Notes: generated by a model not told the origin, from the sequence alone. 64,000 nucleotides of DNA from an uncultured Bacteroidota bacterium (GCA_903887415.1 CAISPO010000038.1:124001-188000), one strand, 5' to 3'; positions 18,318 to 29,001 are shown, counted from the first letter of the stretch. Translations and numbers: made by a program.

Positions 18318-21300
18318 TTATCTCACCAACGTCACATCACCTCTTTCTTCTATAGTGTTGCCGCCACAATCATACTTGATGAAGTAGTAGTAAACGCCCA
18401 TATCCTGCGGAACTCCATTGAAGCCGCCGTCCCATGATGGGTTGGAATTTGCACTCTCAAAAACTGTCTGGCCCCAACGGTTCACAACGCGGAACTCATG
18501 GAAATTATGATAGCCATTGAATATCGGCTGGAAGCGGTCGTTATGCCCATCACCATTTGGCGAGAATGCAGTTGGGAACAGCACGGTGCAGCACGCATCA
18601 GGGCTAAGCTGCATGTCAGAACTTGATTTGCAGCCAAACGGATCAGTAACGGTCAATGTGATATCGGTTCTTCCCTGCTCCGCCTTACCCCATATTTCAG
18701 CCTTGTTGTTATTATTGAAGTCATGTTCCGGCTGCCACAGATAGGTCACATTGGCATCCTGCAGCGCTGCCTTGAATAATACGCTGTCTTCCAGGCAAAG
18801 CGTTCCGGTCTTTGATGGCACTATGGTAAAAGTGGCATTAGGCAGTGCGTGTACATTAACAGTATCAAACTCAGGCAGGTTGGTACATCCTTCTGTAGTA
18901 GTGGTCACTAAAGATATAATGTGCGGGCCAATAATATTCCAGCTAATGCTGAACGGGCCGCCGCTGTTTGAATTGGAAGATACGATATTGAGCGCCGGTG
19001 AGCTGGTCATAGGCGTTCCATCTATCTGCCAGAAGAAATTTGCCGCATTCGAAGACTGCGATGAAATAGCCAGGTTCACTGTATCTCCCTGGCAAACATC
19101 CTGTTTACTGTATGACTGTGCAGATGGCTCCGGAACGACCCTTACCGTAAATGTATCCGTAGTGCTGCACTCGCCGTTCAGGTTGCCGATAGTAAGATAA
19201 CCGATGTTATAGGTAACATTTGCGGAGTCATACTTCACTGTTACTGATGGGTCGTTAACATTGGTGCCATTTGCTGTGGAAGCGCCAACAGGCAATTGCC
19301 ACAAATAGACAGGAGCTATTAATACCGATCCTGTAAGGTTGTAAGACAGATCAATGGAATCATGCTGGCAAACCCAGTTCCTATATTCCATATTGAATTT
19401 AGGAGTTGGGATAATAGTAACTTTTATCGGCGCCTGGGGACTTTCGCACCCGTTCACAACCTGGCTTACATTCCAGGTCGTTCCTCCCGGATAATCAGGA
19501 GTAGCCGTTGATGGAGTAGGTGCTCCTGCCAGTGCCGAACCGGCGCCGGAATACCATCTCAGGAAAGAAGCCGCTGCACTGTCCACCTCCCAGTTCGGGG
19601 GCAGTATAAAGCCGTTGTAGTACTGGCAGTAAACAGTATCATGCGTTATTGGCGCAGCAGGTTGTGGTATTATCGTTATAACATCTGTAGCGCTGTCGCT
19701 CACACAGCCGAATGACGTGGTCTGTGTTACATAATAAGTGGTTGTACCCGGCAGTGAGGTTGAAGGCGTAGGGCCGGTAGCCATGCCGCCGGTTACACCG
19801 GGCCCGTACCACAGCAGGCCGGTTCCTGAGGCAGTTACAGGGCCCGCTATCGCGAACTGGCAATAACTAAACGGCGCAGACGGCACAGGTGGCGTTGGTT
19901 TCGGATTAACTGTAACCAGTGCCGTCACTGCACAACCGGTAGGCAAGGTATAAACAATAGTCGCATTGCCACCGGTAAGCCCGGTAACAACACCTGTCGC
20001 GCTGTTTACAGTAGCTACCGACGGGTTATTGCTGGTCCATGCGCCGCCTGCTATAGCATCTCCCAATGTTGTGGTGAAATTTTGGCACATAGACATCACG
20101 CCGGTGATCGGAGATGTCGGGTTAACCGTAACAGTGGTGCTGACAAAGCACCCGCCGGCAGAAGTGTAAGTAATATTCGATGTTCCGCCCGATACCCCGG
20201 TAACTATTCCGGTGCCTGCACCTATCGTAGCCACTCCCGTAGCGCTGCTCGTCCAGGTTCCACCAGCGCCTGCGCCCGGATCAGACAAGGAGGTTGTGCT
20301 GCCCATACACACTGTTTTCGTGCCTGAAACAGGAGTGAGCACTACTATGTTCACTGGCGTAGTTGTCACACAACCAGCCGGCGTTACATAAGTAATCATG
20401 CTTGTACCCGCAGTTACGCCGGTTAGCAAGCCGGAAGACAGCCCGATAGTCGCCACACCAGGCGTACTGCTCGTCCATGTGCCACCCGTCACTCCATCAG
20501 CGAGTGTACTTGTACCGCCTACGCACAGCGTTGTTGTCCCCGTTATTGGCGGCGCAATATTTACTGTCACAATAAGAGTTGATGTACAAGGGCCGTTTGT
20601 ATAAGATATGGTTGCAGTACCACCCGAAACACTGGTTACATGGCCTGTTGCGTCCACCGTTGCCACGCCTGGTGCGCCGCTGCTCCACGTTCCCCCCGGG
20701 GTCGCGTCAGTCAATGTCACACCAGAACCGAGGCACATAGCGGTTGGCCCGGTAACGGTTCCGGTTGCACCGCCGGAAACAGGGCCAAGCGTAATGTATG
20801 CCATCGAGGTATCATCACAGCCAACCGCAGCAGCCTCATAAGTTGTGGTACTGGTCGGAGAAACAACCACTGTAGCGCCACTGCCCAGGTATGCGCCGGT
20901 GGTGGTGTTATACCAGTATATTGCAGATGCCGCATACGGTATCGGAGCATACGGAATAGAAGATACAGTGTATGTGGTGCCGCCGACGGGAGTAAAGCGC
21001 CACGCCTCATTGGTTGCTGTCCATACCGATGGGTAATCGCGGCCCGGCGCAACTGTAGCTGATGAACCGGATGCGTTTTGCACGCCAACTATCGCATAAC
21101 CTCCGTTCCAGCCGGCACAAACTGTTTTATGCCCGATGTGCGCTTCAACAACGCCGGTAGTTTCGTAAAGTATGATTTGGGTTGTTGTGTACTGGGCCGT
21201 ACAGGAGAACATATGGTCCCTGCACCAGGTGGCAGCAAAAGTCCTGTTTGGCGCAACACCCTGTACAGAATATACTATCGGGTCAGCGGGCGGGCCTGTG

Positions 21301-21662
21301 CTTTCTATATCACACCATGGCGCACATACAGTGTTTAAGGCACTCGAATTACCCAGCAGCGCCGCTGATATAGGCCACGGATCATATCCGCCTGCCAGAG
21401 ATGGGTCAAATGTAAGCTGGCCATTTTCTCCTATCACAAGTTGTGTATAGGGTGTGCCATAATAATTAAAAGTGAACCCTATCGGTATTACACCCGAATA
21501 GGAATCATCGCTGTACAACCCTGAATTGACAGGGGTAAGCCCCGTCAATGTTGCCGTCAGCGTATAAGCCGTACAACTGGATACAGAAGATATCGTCACC
21601 TGGGCAGATCCTTTGCCTGCCAATGTGAGCAAAATAGCGAGTACTAGGTAAATCTTTTTCAT
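18318..21662 (-). CDS. T9SS type-B (gliding motility-associated CHU_C) sorting-domain protein with Big_2-like and Ig-like repeats
   Basis: 1114 aa; signal peptide; Big_2-like repeats identical in style to the giant protein; C-terminus LFPTAFSPNGDGHNDRFQP...WGQTVFES...WDGGFNGVPQDMGVYYYFI. Confidence 0.92.
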   Translation of the reverse strand: MKKIYLVLAILLTLAGKGSAQVTISSVSSCTAYTLTATLTGLTPVNSGLYSDDSYSGVIPIGFTFNYYGTPYTQLVIGENGQLTFDPSLAGGYDPWPISAALLGNSSALNTVCAPWCDIESTGPPADPIVYSVQGVAPNRTFAATWCRDHMFSCTAQYTTTQIILYETTGVVEAHIGHKTVCAGWNGGYAIVGVQNASGSSATVAPGRDYPSVWTATNEAWRFTPVGGTTYTVSSIPYAPIPYAASAIYWYNTTTGAYLGSGATVVVSPTSTTTYEAAAVGCDDTSMAYITLGPVSGGATGTVTGPTAMCLGSGVTLTDATPGGTWSSGAPGVATVDATGHVTSVSGGTATISYTNGPCTSTLIVTVNIAPPITGTTTLCVGGTSTLADGVTGGTWTSSTPGVATIGLSSGLLTGVTAGTSMITYVTPAGCVTTTPVNIVVLTPVSGTKTVCMGSTTSLSDPGAGAGGTWTSSATGVATIGAGTGIVTGVSGGTSNITYTSAGGCFVSTTVTVNPTSPITGVMSMCQNFTTTLGDAIAGGAWTSNNPSVATVNSATGVVTGLTGGNATIVYTLPTGCAVTALVTVNPKPTPPVPSAPFSYCQFAIAGPVTASGTGLLWYGPGVTGGMATGPTPSTSLPGTTTYYVTQTTSFGCVSDSATDVITIIPQPAAPITHDTVYCQYYNGFILPPNWEVDSAAASFLRWYSGAGSALAGAPTPSTATPDYPGGTTWNVSQVVNGCESPQAPIKVTIIPTPKFNMEYRNWVCQHDSIDLSYNLTGSVLIAPVYLWQLPVGASTANGTNVNDPSVTVKYDSANVTYNIGYLTIGNLNGECSTTDTFTVRVVPEPSAQSYSKQDVCQGDTVNLAISSQSSNAANFFWQIDGTPMTSSPALNIVSSNSNSGGPFSISWNIIGPHIISLVTTTTEGCTNLPEFDTVNVHALPNATFTIVPSKTGTLCLEDSVLFKAALQDANVTYLWQPEHDFNNNNKAEIWGKAEQGRTDITLTVTDPFGCKSSSDMQLSPDACCTVLFPTAFSPNGDGHNDRFQPIFNGYHNFHEFRVVNRWGQTVFESANSNPSWDGGFNGVPQDMGVYYYFIKYDCGGNTIEERGDVTLVR

Positions 21663-21682
21663 TTCTTAAATAATTGTAGTAT

Positions 21683-21713
21683 CAAAAATATTGCCAGTTT
21701 TATAACAACCAAA
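21683..21713 (-). promoter_or_regulatory. Bacteroidota-type promoter for 18318-21662
   Basis: minus strand: TTTG (21713-21710) - 19 nt - TATTTTTG (21690-21683); ATG about 20 nt downstream at 21662. Confidence 0.6.
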
Positions 21714-21812
21714 AAATAATATAATTGAGCAATAACGGCAAAGTTATCAATTTTTCCTTATCCATTACTGCATATTTTATATGACAGACCCCATCATATA
21801 GCTAATTCACCC

Positions 21813-24800
21813 CTACCTTATCAAGGTCACATTTCCATGTTTCTCAATTCTTGTCCCTATACTGGTTACCGCTTCTACCTGGTAAACAAATACACCCATT
21901 GGCTGCGGCGTTCCTTTATAAGTGCCGTCCCATCCCTTGTTTATATCTGTAGTCTCAAAAACCAGTACACCCCACCTGTCCCATATCCTGAAATAATTTA
22001 AAGTGGCAATGCCATTCAATATGATCTTGAATTCGCTGTTTGGCCCGGTGCCCGGTGAAAAAGCGTTTGGCAGCGCTATCAGCGACTGGGCACTTACCGC
22101 AATATTTATGGAATCGCGTGCGAAACATCCCTGCGACGTCACGCCGTAAACTACATATTTAGTGCTTATGTCTGGTGATGCAACCGGGTTGGATATATAC
22201 GGATCGCTCAGCCCTCCCGGTGGCGACCATATAAATGAAGAGCAGTTCGTCTGCGGGTTGAGCTGGTAGGTCTCTCCGGGATAAAGAATAACAGAATCCC
22301 CAAGATTAATGACGGCCGCGGGATATACCGATACAACCGCTATTGCCGTATCCGTGCAGCCATATTGGTTACTGGCCACAACCGTATAGTGTATATCTGT
22401 TTCCGGATATACGGTTACCATCGCTGTGTTAGTGTTGCTGAGATACATCGACGGCGACCACGAGTATGTAGCGGCCAGGTCGGCATCATGTGCGGTTAAA
22501 ACAACCGAATCGCGCGGGCACAGCGCCGTATCCGGCGGCGTTATAGTCACCATTGGCTTGGGGTTCACCGTCACTCTTATTGAATCCAGCGCGCTGATAC
22601 AGCCATCCACCGTTTGTGTAGCGTAGAACCACATCACCGTATCCCGGGCTGTAGGCGGCAAAGGCGGTACAGGAGAGCCGATACCGTGCGCCGTATCCGT
22701 GGGATACCAAAGGATATTGTATCCTCCCGCCATTAATGGGGCAGCAAGGTAGTACTGGCAATAAGTGAGCCATGCCACCATTGGCGGCAGCGGCGTCTGT
22801 ACCACAACCACAGTATCATTTACGGTAGCCTTGCAGCCGTTCAGGGTTGCCGTTACCTGGTAAACACCACCATATTCTAATATCACAGTATCCCGCTGCG
22901 GATTAGCATTGCCGGAAGCGAACACATAAGGCCCCGTCCAGCTAAATGTAGCCCCCGCCGGCGCTATGGCATGAAGGAACAGCGTGTCTGTGCTGCCCGT
23001 GCATACCGGGCTGTTGCTGGTGGCGCTCAGCGCGGGGGTCGCTGCAATGCTGACTGATATTACCGCGAAATTGGTACAAGTGCCCCCAGTGCTCACGGTT
23101 ACCGTGTAAAGTCCATCAGCAGCAGTAGTCACATTCAGTATCACCGGATCCTGGAGTGTGGATGAGAACGAGTTAGGGCCTGCCCAGCTATAGCTCACGC
23201 CTGCTGTCGCATCTGTCGCAAAGAATGTAAGCGTATCTCCTTCGCAAATACCTGGTGTGCCGGGCGAGTTGCTGCCGGCTACCGGCGCTGCAGGTGTGGA
23301 ATCAACTACCACAACTATCGTCGCCATTGCCGATGGGCATCCGTTCAAGGTGGCGATCACGGAATAAGTGCCGGTTGCCAGTGTTGTTGCCGGGGTTATC
23401 GTAGGGTTTTGTAAAGCAGAGGTGAACCCGTTCGGCCCGGTCCAGCCATACGTGGCGCCTGCCGCGCTTGAAGCTGTTAATATCAGCGGGCTGCCGGAGC
23501 AGACAGGGGAGTTGCTGGTCAGGTCAGGTGCGTTAGGTGTTTGGTTAATGACCACGGTTGTAGTACCAAACGAACTGCAGATACCCAGCGTAGCTGTTAC
23601 CGTATAGATACCGGATGCCGCAGTGGTTACCGGCGAAATGCTCGGATTTTGCAGAGCGGAAACAAAAAGGTTCGGCCCGGACCAGCTATACCCCACTCCG
23701 GCTGTACCGTCTGTGGCGGTCAGCAGTAATGTATTACCGGAACAAACCGGGCTGTTGCTGCCTGCAACCGGCGCCACCGGTGTTGAATCAACAACGACAG
23801 CTAACATGGAAAGCGCAGACGGACACCCCGCCAGTGTAGCGATCACCGAATAAGTACCTGTGGCAAGCGTAGTTGCCGGGTTTATGGTTGGGTTCTGTAA
23901 GGCAGACACAAATCCGTTTGGCCCCGTCCAGCTATACGTTGACCCTGCAGTAGAAGTAGCGGTTAAGTTTAGCGCATTGCCGGAGCAAACGGGCGAATTG
24001 CTGCCCAGCTCCGGTGCAGGCGGGGTCTGGTTGATGACCACAACAGTGGTATTGGATGAGCGGCACATCCCTAATATAGCAGTTACCGTATAGGTGCCGG
24101 AAGACGCTGTGGTTACCGGTGTAATGTTCGGATTTTGCAATGTAGAAGAAAATGCCGGCGGTCCAGACCAGCTATAAGTTACCCCGGTCGTGGCATCCCC
24201 CGCGCTCAGCGACAAAGTATTACCGGAGCAGACCGGTGAATTGCTGGTTGCCGCAGGTATCGCCGGAGTGGAATCAATGACCACATTCACAGATGCACTG
24301 TCTATGCACCCATTCCACGACGTATATACTTTATAAAGGCCGGAGCTCTCTACTGCCACGGTTCCGATTGTGGGGTTCTCCAGGCTTGATGTAAACCCGC
24401 CAGGGCCGGTCCACGTAAATGTCTCGCCCGTAGAATCGGGATTTGCAAAAAGGTCAAGCGTATTTTGTGAGCATATGGGTGCATTAGTAGTGGCAACCAC
24501 TACAGGCAATTGCTTTATCACTACATGTGTGGAGGCTGTATCACTGGCGCTGCCCACCGTTTTTATCACATAAAAGACGCCGGTATCTGCCCACGTGGAG
24601 GGGAATATAGTAACAGTCTGCCCGGAGCCTATAGCCGGCCCGCCCAGGCCAGGGCCATACCAGGTGTAGGTAGCACCTGTGGAATCACCGTGCGCCGCCA
24701 GCGTAAGTGTATCACCTAAACAAGGTGAATTGCTGCTGGCGCTGAAACAAGTAATAACAGTAAGAAAAAATGGAGGAAAATGATCGCAGGCCGAAGTATC

Positions 24801-26105
24801 TGATGGGGTAATGGTATATGTTGTTGTCCCGGGCAGCGCAAGGACGTTTATCGTATTATAAGTGCCTGTTGTTGAGGAAAGCCCTATCGCCGGCGACCAG
24901 TTCCAGGTCGTGGTACCCCAGTAGCCGTTCTCAATTCTCACCGGCAGTGTGGTAAGCGGGCATGGGCTGATCGTATAACTGTTTGGGGCAAGGAAACAGT
25001 TCACATTCATTTGCGGCTGTTTGAATGCGCTGTCCACGGCAGTAGTATCACTAAAGCCCCAGGCGTAGCTCACAAAAGTGCTTGCCCCGGGAGCAAGGTC
25101 GCCCAGGTTGAATATGAGTCCGTATGCAATATCCTGGTCTAATGTAGTAGCACCAAGTGCATAGTAAGTAGTGCCAAGCCATCCGGCTGTGCCGGCATAT
25201 ATTTCGTCAAGGGTATTGGCCACTGCTTCTGCAGGATACGGGGGCCAACCGGTGTAGATGAGTGCTTTGGCGCGGCAATCCTTGGTACTCAGCGATGAGA
25301 ACGCATCCTGGTGCAATGATGGCGGCCGTCCCCACACCAGCACCCTGTGAATCGCGTCATCCTGGTATGTAATATGGTTGTTCGTAGGAAAACTTCCGCC
25401 TGTGGTCACCTCATCATTATCAGGGTCGCCAGTCACAAAATAATACAGCCCCGTCATAGTCGTGGCGGTCGTGTTGGTGAATATCGTATTTACTACAAGC
25501 CACGAAGCGCCTGTGTCCAGCCGGTTCGTCTGAACTATCGTTAACCCTCCCCCGGGGCCTGCTGTGCCATGCCACGTTCCGGTCTTAAAGCTCTGGGTAA
25601 CACCAGGGCAGCCCGGAACAAAAGAGTACGCACCAACCGTACCGGTAAGGTTACTCGAGGCAGGTGTCGCGCTCCAGAATCCGTCGGTAGCGGAAACCGC
25701 TCCTCCGTTTGTAAAATAGGCGTCGCTCCGGTTGCCATTTATCTGCATGCTCCATCCGTCAAATGGCGTACCTGGCATAAAATAAGGCCCGTAATAGCAG
25801 CAAGGTGTGCCGGTTGGTGTGCCGGCGGTCCAGCCATCATGGTTCGCATCATACGAAAAATCCATTCCATTGCCTGTGTATGATGTGCCTGTTATAGGGT
25901 CTGAGTACCCTGTACCGCCGCCACCCGGATGCGTATGATAACCCGCCGGTACCGTGACCGTATTGCCCCACGAGCCATTTGGCGCGATAACCGCCTCAAG
26001 GTAGCGGCCCTGCAGAAATGCATTATCACTAACAAGCTGGCCATCTGCCACCCCGCTAAAAAAGAAAACGCAACCTATAACAAACCAAAAGTACCAATGC
26101 TTCAT
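21813..26105 (-). CDS. T9SS type-B (CHU_C) sorting-domain protein with PKD/Ig-like repeats
   Basis: 1430 aa; signal peptide; repeats PVCSGNxLxLxAxxxxGxxYSWxGPxxFxSxLQNPxI; C-terminus LPNAFSPGTGPNSEFKI...DRWGVLVFET...WDGTYKGTPQPMGVFVYQV. Confidence 0.92.
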   Translation of the reverse strand: MKHWYFWFVIGCVFFFSGVADGQLVSDNAFLQGRYLEAVIAPNGSWGNTVTVPAGYHTHPGGGGTGYSDPITGTSYTGNGMDFSYDANHDGWTAGTPTGTPCCYYGPYFMPGTPFDGWSMQINGNRSDAYFTNGGAVSATDGFWSATPASSNLTGTVGAYSFVPGCPGVTQSFKTGTWHGTAGPGGGLTIVQTNRLDTGASWLVVNTIFTNTTATTMTGLYYFVTGDPDNDEVTTGGSFPTNNHITYQDDAIHRVLVWGRPPSLHQDAFSSLSTKDCRAKALIYTGWPPYPAEAVANTLDEIYAGTAGWLGTTYYALGATTLDQDIAYGLIFNLGDLAPGASTFVSYAWGFSDTTAVDSAFKQPQMNVNCFLAPNSYTISPCPLTTLPVRIENGYWGTTTWNWSPAIGLSSTTGTYNTINVLALPGTTTYTITPSDTSACDHFPPFFLTVITCFSASSNSPCLGDTLTLAAHGDSTGATYTWYGPGLGGPAIGSGQTVTIFPSTWADTGVFYVIKTVGSASDTASTHVVIKQLPVVVATTNAPICSQNTLDLFANPDSTGETFTWTGPGGFTSSLENPTIGTVAVESSGLYKVYTSWNGCIDSASVNVVIDSTPAIPAATSNSPVCSGNTLSLSAGDATTGVTYSWSGPPAFSSTLQNPNITPVTTASSGTYTVTAILGMCRSSNTTVVVINQTPPAPELGSNSPVCSGNALNLTATSTAGSTYSWTGPNGFVSALQNPTINPATTLATGTYSVIATLAGCPSALSMLAVVVDSTPVAPVAGSNSPVCSGNTLLLTATDGTAGVGYSWSGPNLFVSALQNPSISPVTTAASGIYTVTATLGICSSFGTTTVVINQTPNAPDLTSNSPVCSGSPLILTASSAAGATYGWTGPNGFTSALQNPTITPATTLATGTYSVIATLNGCPSAMATIVVVVDSTPAAPVAGSNSPGTPGICEGDTLTFFATDATAGVSYSWAGPNSFSSTLQDPVILNVTTAADGLYTVTVSTGGTCTNFAVISVSIAATPALSATSNSPVCTGSTDTLFLHAIAPAGATFSWTGPYVFASGNANPQRDTVILEYGGVYQVTATLNGCKATVNDTVVVVQTPLPPMVAWLTYCQYYLAAPLMAGGYNILWYPTDTAHGIGSPVPPLPPTARDTVMWFYATQTVDGCISALDSIRVTVNPKPMVTITPPDTALCPRDSVVLTAHDADLAATYSWSPSMYLSNTNTAMVTVYPETDIHYTVVASNQYGCTDTAIAVVSVYPAAVINLGDSVILYPGETYQLNPQTNCSSFIWSPPGGLSDPYISNPVASPDISTKYVVYGVTSQGCFARDSINIAVSAQSLIALPNAFSPGTGPNSEFKIILNGIATLNYFRIWDRWGVLVFETTDINKGWDGTYKGTPQPMGVFVYQVEAVTSIGTRIEKHGNVTLIR

Positions 26106-26416
26106 GGAACAGCTATAACATCTGTAAAGTTCAAAAATTACACTTAAATGACTAAATACAGCCTATAAACATAAATATTTTTTCTTCCCCCAAACGCATT
26201 TTTATTTTAAAAATAAATTAAAACAAAAACAACAAGGGTAAATAAATAGACAGCAAAAAAACAGTTTTGGATGGGTTTGGGTCAAAATAAAATAATCAGC
26301 ATTTATCTCTGGCGACAGTTAGTCCCTATACTGTTTAAATAAAGTTATATATTTATGCTCCGGCTATCTCTTTACTCACGTTTTGTACAATGTTTACGTC
26401 TATTCATTAACAAAAA

Positions 26417-27373
26417 GTGTATCTTATGGGAAAATTATTACTCCTTTTGTTGTTTATACCCCGCTTTTTGGAGGCCCAGGTTATTGATAGTACGACATTC
26501 GCTTTCTCTGGCAGCGATTCTTTAATTCATTACATGCCGTCAACCTCTGGAGGAGGCCAAGTCGCTGTGTCAGTTGACACAACCGGCACCACTTTATGGA
26601 AAATCGGCAATACGATTAAACCCGTATTCTCGAATGATACGACTGCAATGCGGGGAATCATGACCGATACGTCGAATCCTTACCGTGCAAATGCAAATGA
26701 CTTTTTTGTGCTAAAAATTGGTCCGCTCCCGAATGTTATTGTCAGCTGTTGGCATAAATATCAAACTGATAGTCTTCACGCTGGTGGTATCATCGAATTC
26801 TCTTCCGATTCCGGCATAACCTGGACAAACATTGCAAATTGCCCCGACATGGTTATTCAAAATGTTTATTCCCCCGCCGATACACTTATTACCGGGCAGC
26901 CTGCTTTTACCGGAACCAGTGACGGAGAACAATTATCTAGCTTTCAATTTGTTGATTGTATTGCTGCAAGACAAACCGCAACTGGGTGCTTCCCTTCCGG
27001 TATTGATTTTTCTGGTAGTATCTATGTTAGATTTCATTTTATCAGCGACTCAACTACAGATTCACTTTCAGGTTGGATGATTGATTCCATAAAAATAGCT
27101 GACTATGAATGTTTTGGCATAGGCGGTGTCAGAAATATCACAGATAACAAAGTGTTTAATCTTTTCCCAAACCCCGCCACATCACAACTCACCATCCAAT
27201 CTCCCGGTGAGGTTATCAACTACATCACTATCACAGACATACTTGGCGAGATAGTTTACAGTTCACAATCAACAGTTCGCAGCACCAGGATGGATATTGA
27301 TGTCACGACTCTACCTAGCGGTATCTATTTTGTAAAAATAAACAACGAAGTACGAAGGTTTGCGAAAGAGTAA
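26417..27373 (+). CDS. secreted protein with T9SS type-A C-terminal sorting domain
   Basis: signal peptide; C-terminus VFNLFPNPATSQLTIQSPGEVINYITITDILGEIVYSS...LPSGIYFVKINNEVRRFAKE. Confidence 0.85.
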   Translation: MYLMGKLLLLLLFIPRFLEAQVIDSTTFAFSGSDSLIHYMPSTSGGGQVAVSVDTTGTTLWKIGNTIKPVFSNDTTAMRGIMTDTSNPYRANANDFFVLKIGPLPNVIVSCWHKYQTDSLHAGGIIEFSSDSGITWTNIANCPDMVIQNVYSPADTLITGQPAFTGTSDGEQLSSFQFVDCIAARQTATGCFPSGIDFSGSIYVRFHFISDSTTDSLSGWMIDSIKIADYECFGIGGVRNITDNKVFNLFPNPATSQLTIQSPGEVINYITITDILGEIVYSSQSTVRSTRMDIDVTTLPSGIYFVKINNEVRRFAKE

Positions 27374-27458
27374 TAATGCTGTACCCAAATCGCATAGAAC
27401 TTTGCTGCCTCTGCGCATTTCTTTGCGGCTCTTTGCGTGAAACTTCTAGCACTAGAGC

Positions 27459-28823
27459 TTAACGCATTATCTCCATCTTTCTCACAGAAGTATTTTTATC
27501 CGATCTCAGGTAAAGTATATAAATGCCTGCTGGTTGCCGACTCAGATCAATGTCCCATTGAAATGCATTATGCTCCGTTTCAAAAACCCGCTCCCCTAAC
27601 TCATTATATATCGTCACCTGTACTTTCCCGTTCATCTGTACTGTGAATTTCCCTTCCGACGGGTTTGGAAATATATTTACACTAAGTTGGGAAAGAATGC
27701 CTGCCCCAGTTGTAGAAACCGTATCCACCCTCGTTACTTCCCGCACAACATGATTATCAAAATCCGCAATGAACACACTTCCGCTACTATCCACTGCCAC
27801 TCCCTGCGGCCTGAATATTTCGCCATTTATTGCCAGGCTGTCATCGCCAGTATAGCCACCTGTGCCATTGCCGGCAATGGTAGTAATAATGCCCGTTGCT
27901 GCCCTCACTTTCCTGATCCGGTTGTTGTAGAAGTCTGAGATGTAAATATTTCCGCTGTCATCCACTGCTACTGCCGAGGCATTGTATAATTCAGCGTTTA
28001 TGGCAAGACTGTCATCGCCGCCATATCCTCCTGTTCCGTTTCCGGCCACAGTGGTAATGATACCGGTTACCGCGTCCACTTTCCGCACCCGATTGTTGTA
28101 CAGGTCAGCTATATACACATTGCCGGTCTTGTCCACGGCTATGCCTTCCGGAAAATTTAGCTGTGCAGTTGAAGCAGCTATAGTATCGCCATTAAAACCC
28201 GGCGCTCCGGTGCCTGCTAGCGTGGTAATGATACCCAATGTGTCCACTTTGCGCACCCGGTTATTGTCCTGGTCCACGATGTACAAGTTACCAAAGGTAT
28301 CCACGGCCACATCTGCCGGCGACCACATCTCGGCATGAATCGCCAGTGCCGAATCCCCGCTGAATCCCGACGTGTCATTGCCCGCAACAGTAGTTATAAT
28401 ACCTGCGGTATCTATTTTCCGGATCACATTATTGAACTCATCTGCTATAAATACATTGCCGTACTTGTCAACAGCCACACCGGTTGGCCCGGACAAGTGC
28501 GCAGAGTCTGCTGGTCCGCCATCGCCATCATAACCAAAAGTGCCTTTCCCAGCTATAGTGGTAATAACACCTGCCGCATCCACCTTTCTTATCCGGTTAC
28601 TATTCTGGTCGGCTATATATACATTACCCTTCCGGTCCACCGCAACACCCGATGGATCGATCAATCCTGCGACTTTCGCCGGCCCACCATCCCCGCCATA
28701 AGTACCGGCACCATTGCCTGCATAGGTAGTGATGATCCATAACTGCGCATCACATACCGCCGCCGGAATGCTACAGCAGGCATACAACATTAAAAAAACC
28801 GCTAGCCGCTTCATGCTTATCAA
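27459..28823 (-). CDS. NHL-repeat (beta-propeller) secreted protein with T9SS type-A sorting domain
   Basis: repeats GxGGPA...PxGVAVDxxGNVYIADxxNNRIRKVDxxGIITTIAGNG; C-terminus NIFPNPSEGKFTVQMNG...GIYILYLRSD. Confidence 0.95.
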   Translation of the reverse strand: MISMKRLAVFLMLYACCSIPAAVCDAQLWIITTYAGNGAGTYGGDGGPAKVAGLIDPSGVAVDRKGNVYIADQNSNRIRKVDAAGVITTIAGKGTFGYDGDGGPADSAHLSGPTGVAVDKYGNVFIADEFNNVIRKIDTAGIITTVAGNDTSGFSGDSALAIHAEMWSPADVAVDTFGNLYIVDQDNNRVRKVDTLGIITTLAGTGAPGFNGDTIAASTAQLNFPEGIAVDKTGNVYIADLYNNRVRKVDAVTGIITTVAGNGTGGYGGDDSLAINAELYNASAVAVDDSGNIYISDFYNNRIRKVRAATGIITTIAGNGTGGYTGDDSLAINGEIFRPQGVAVDSSGSVFIADFDNHVVREVTRVDTVSTTGAGILSQLSVNIFPNPSEGKFTVQMNGKVQVTIYNELGERVFETEHNAFQWDIDLSRQPAGIYILYLRSDKNTSVRKMEIMR

Positions 28824-28882
28824 TTTATATAAAAGTACCGATTATCGGCCTGCTTGCAAAAGTGTTGATACTCTTAAAAACA

Positions 28883-28909
28883 AAAATGCCCTCAAACTGA
28901 GAGCATTTT
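28883..28909 (-). terminator. probable intrinsic terminator of typA
   Basis: minus-strand RNA AAAAUGC-U-CUC-aguuu-GAG-G-GCAUUUU. Confidence 0.6.
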
Positions 28910-29001
28910 CAAATTTTCTTATTCCCCATCTGCACATTAACATGGGCCATTTGCATATTTGCACATTCCTGGATTCGCACACCTGCCGGCAGGCAGGTTA
29001 A

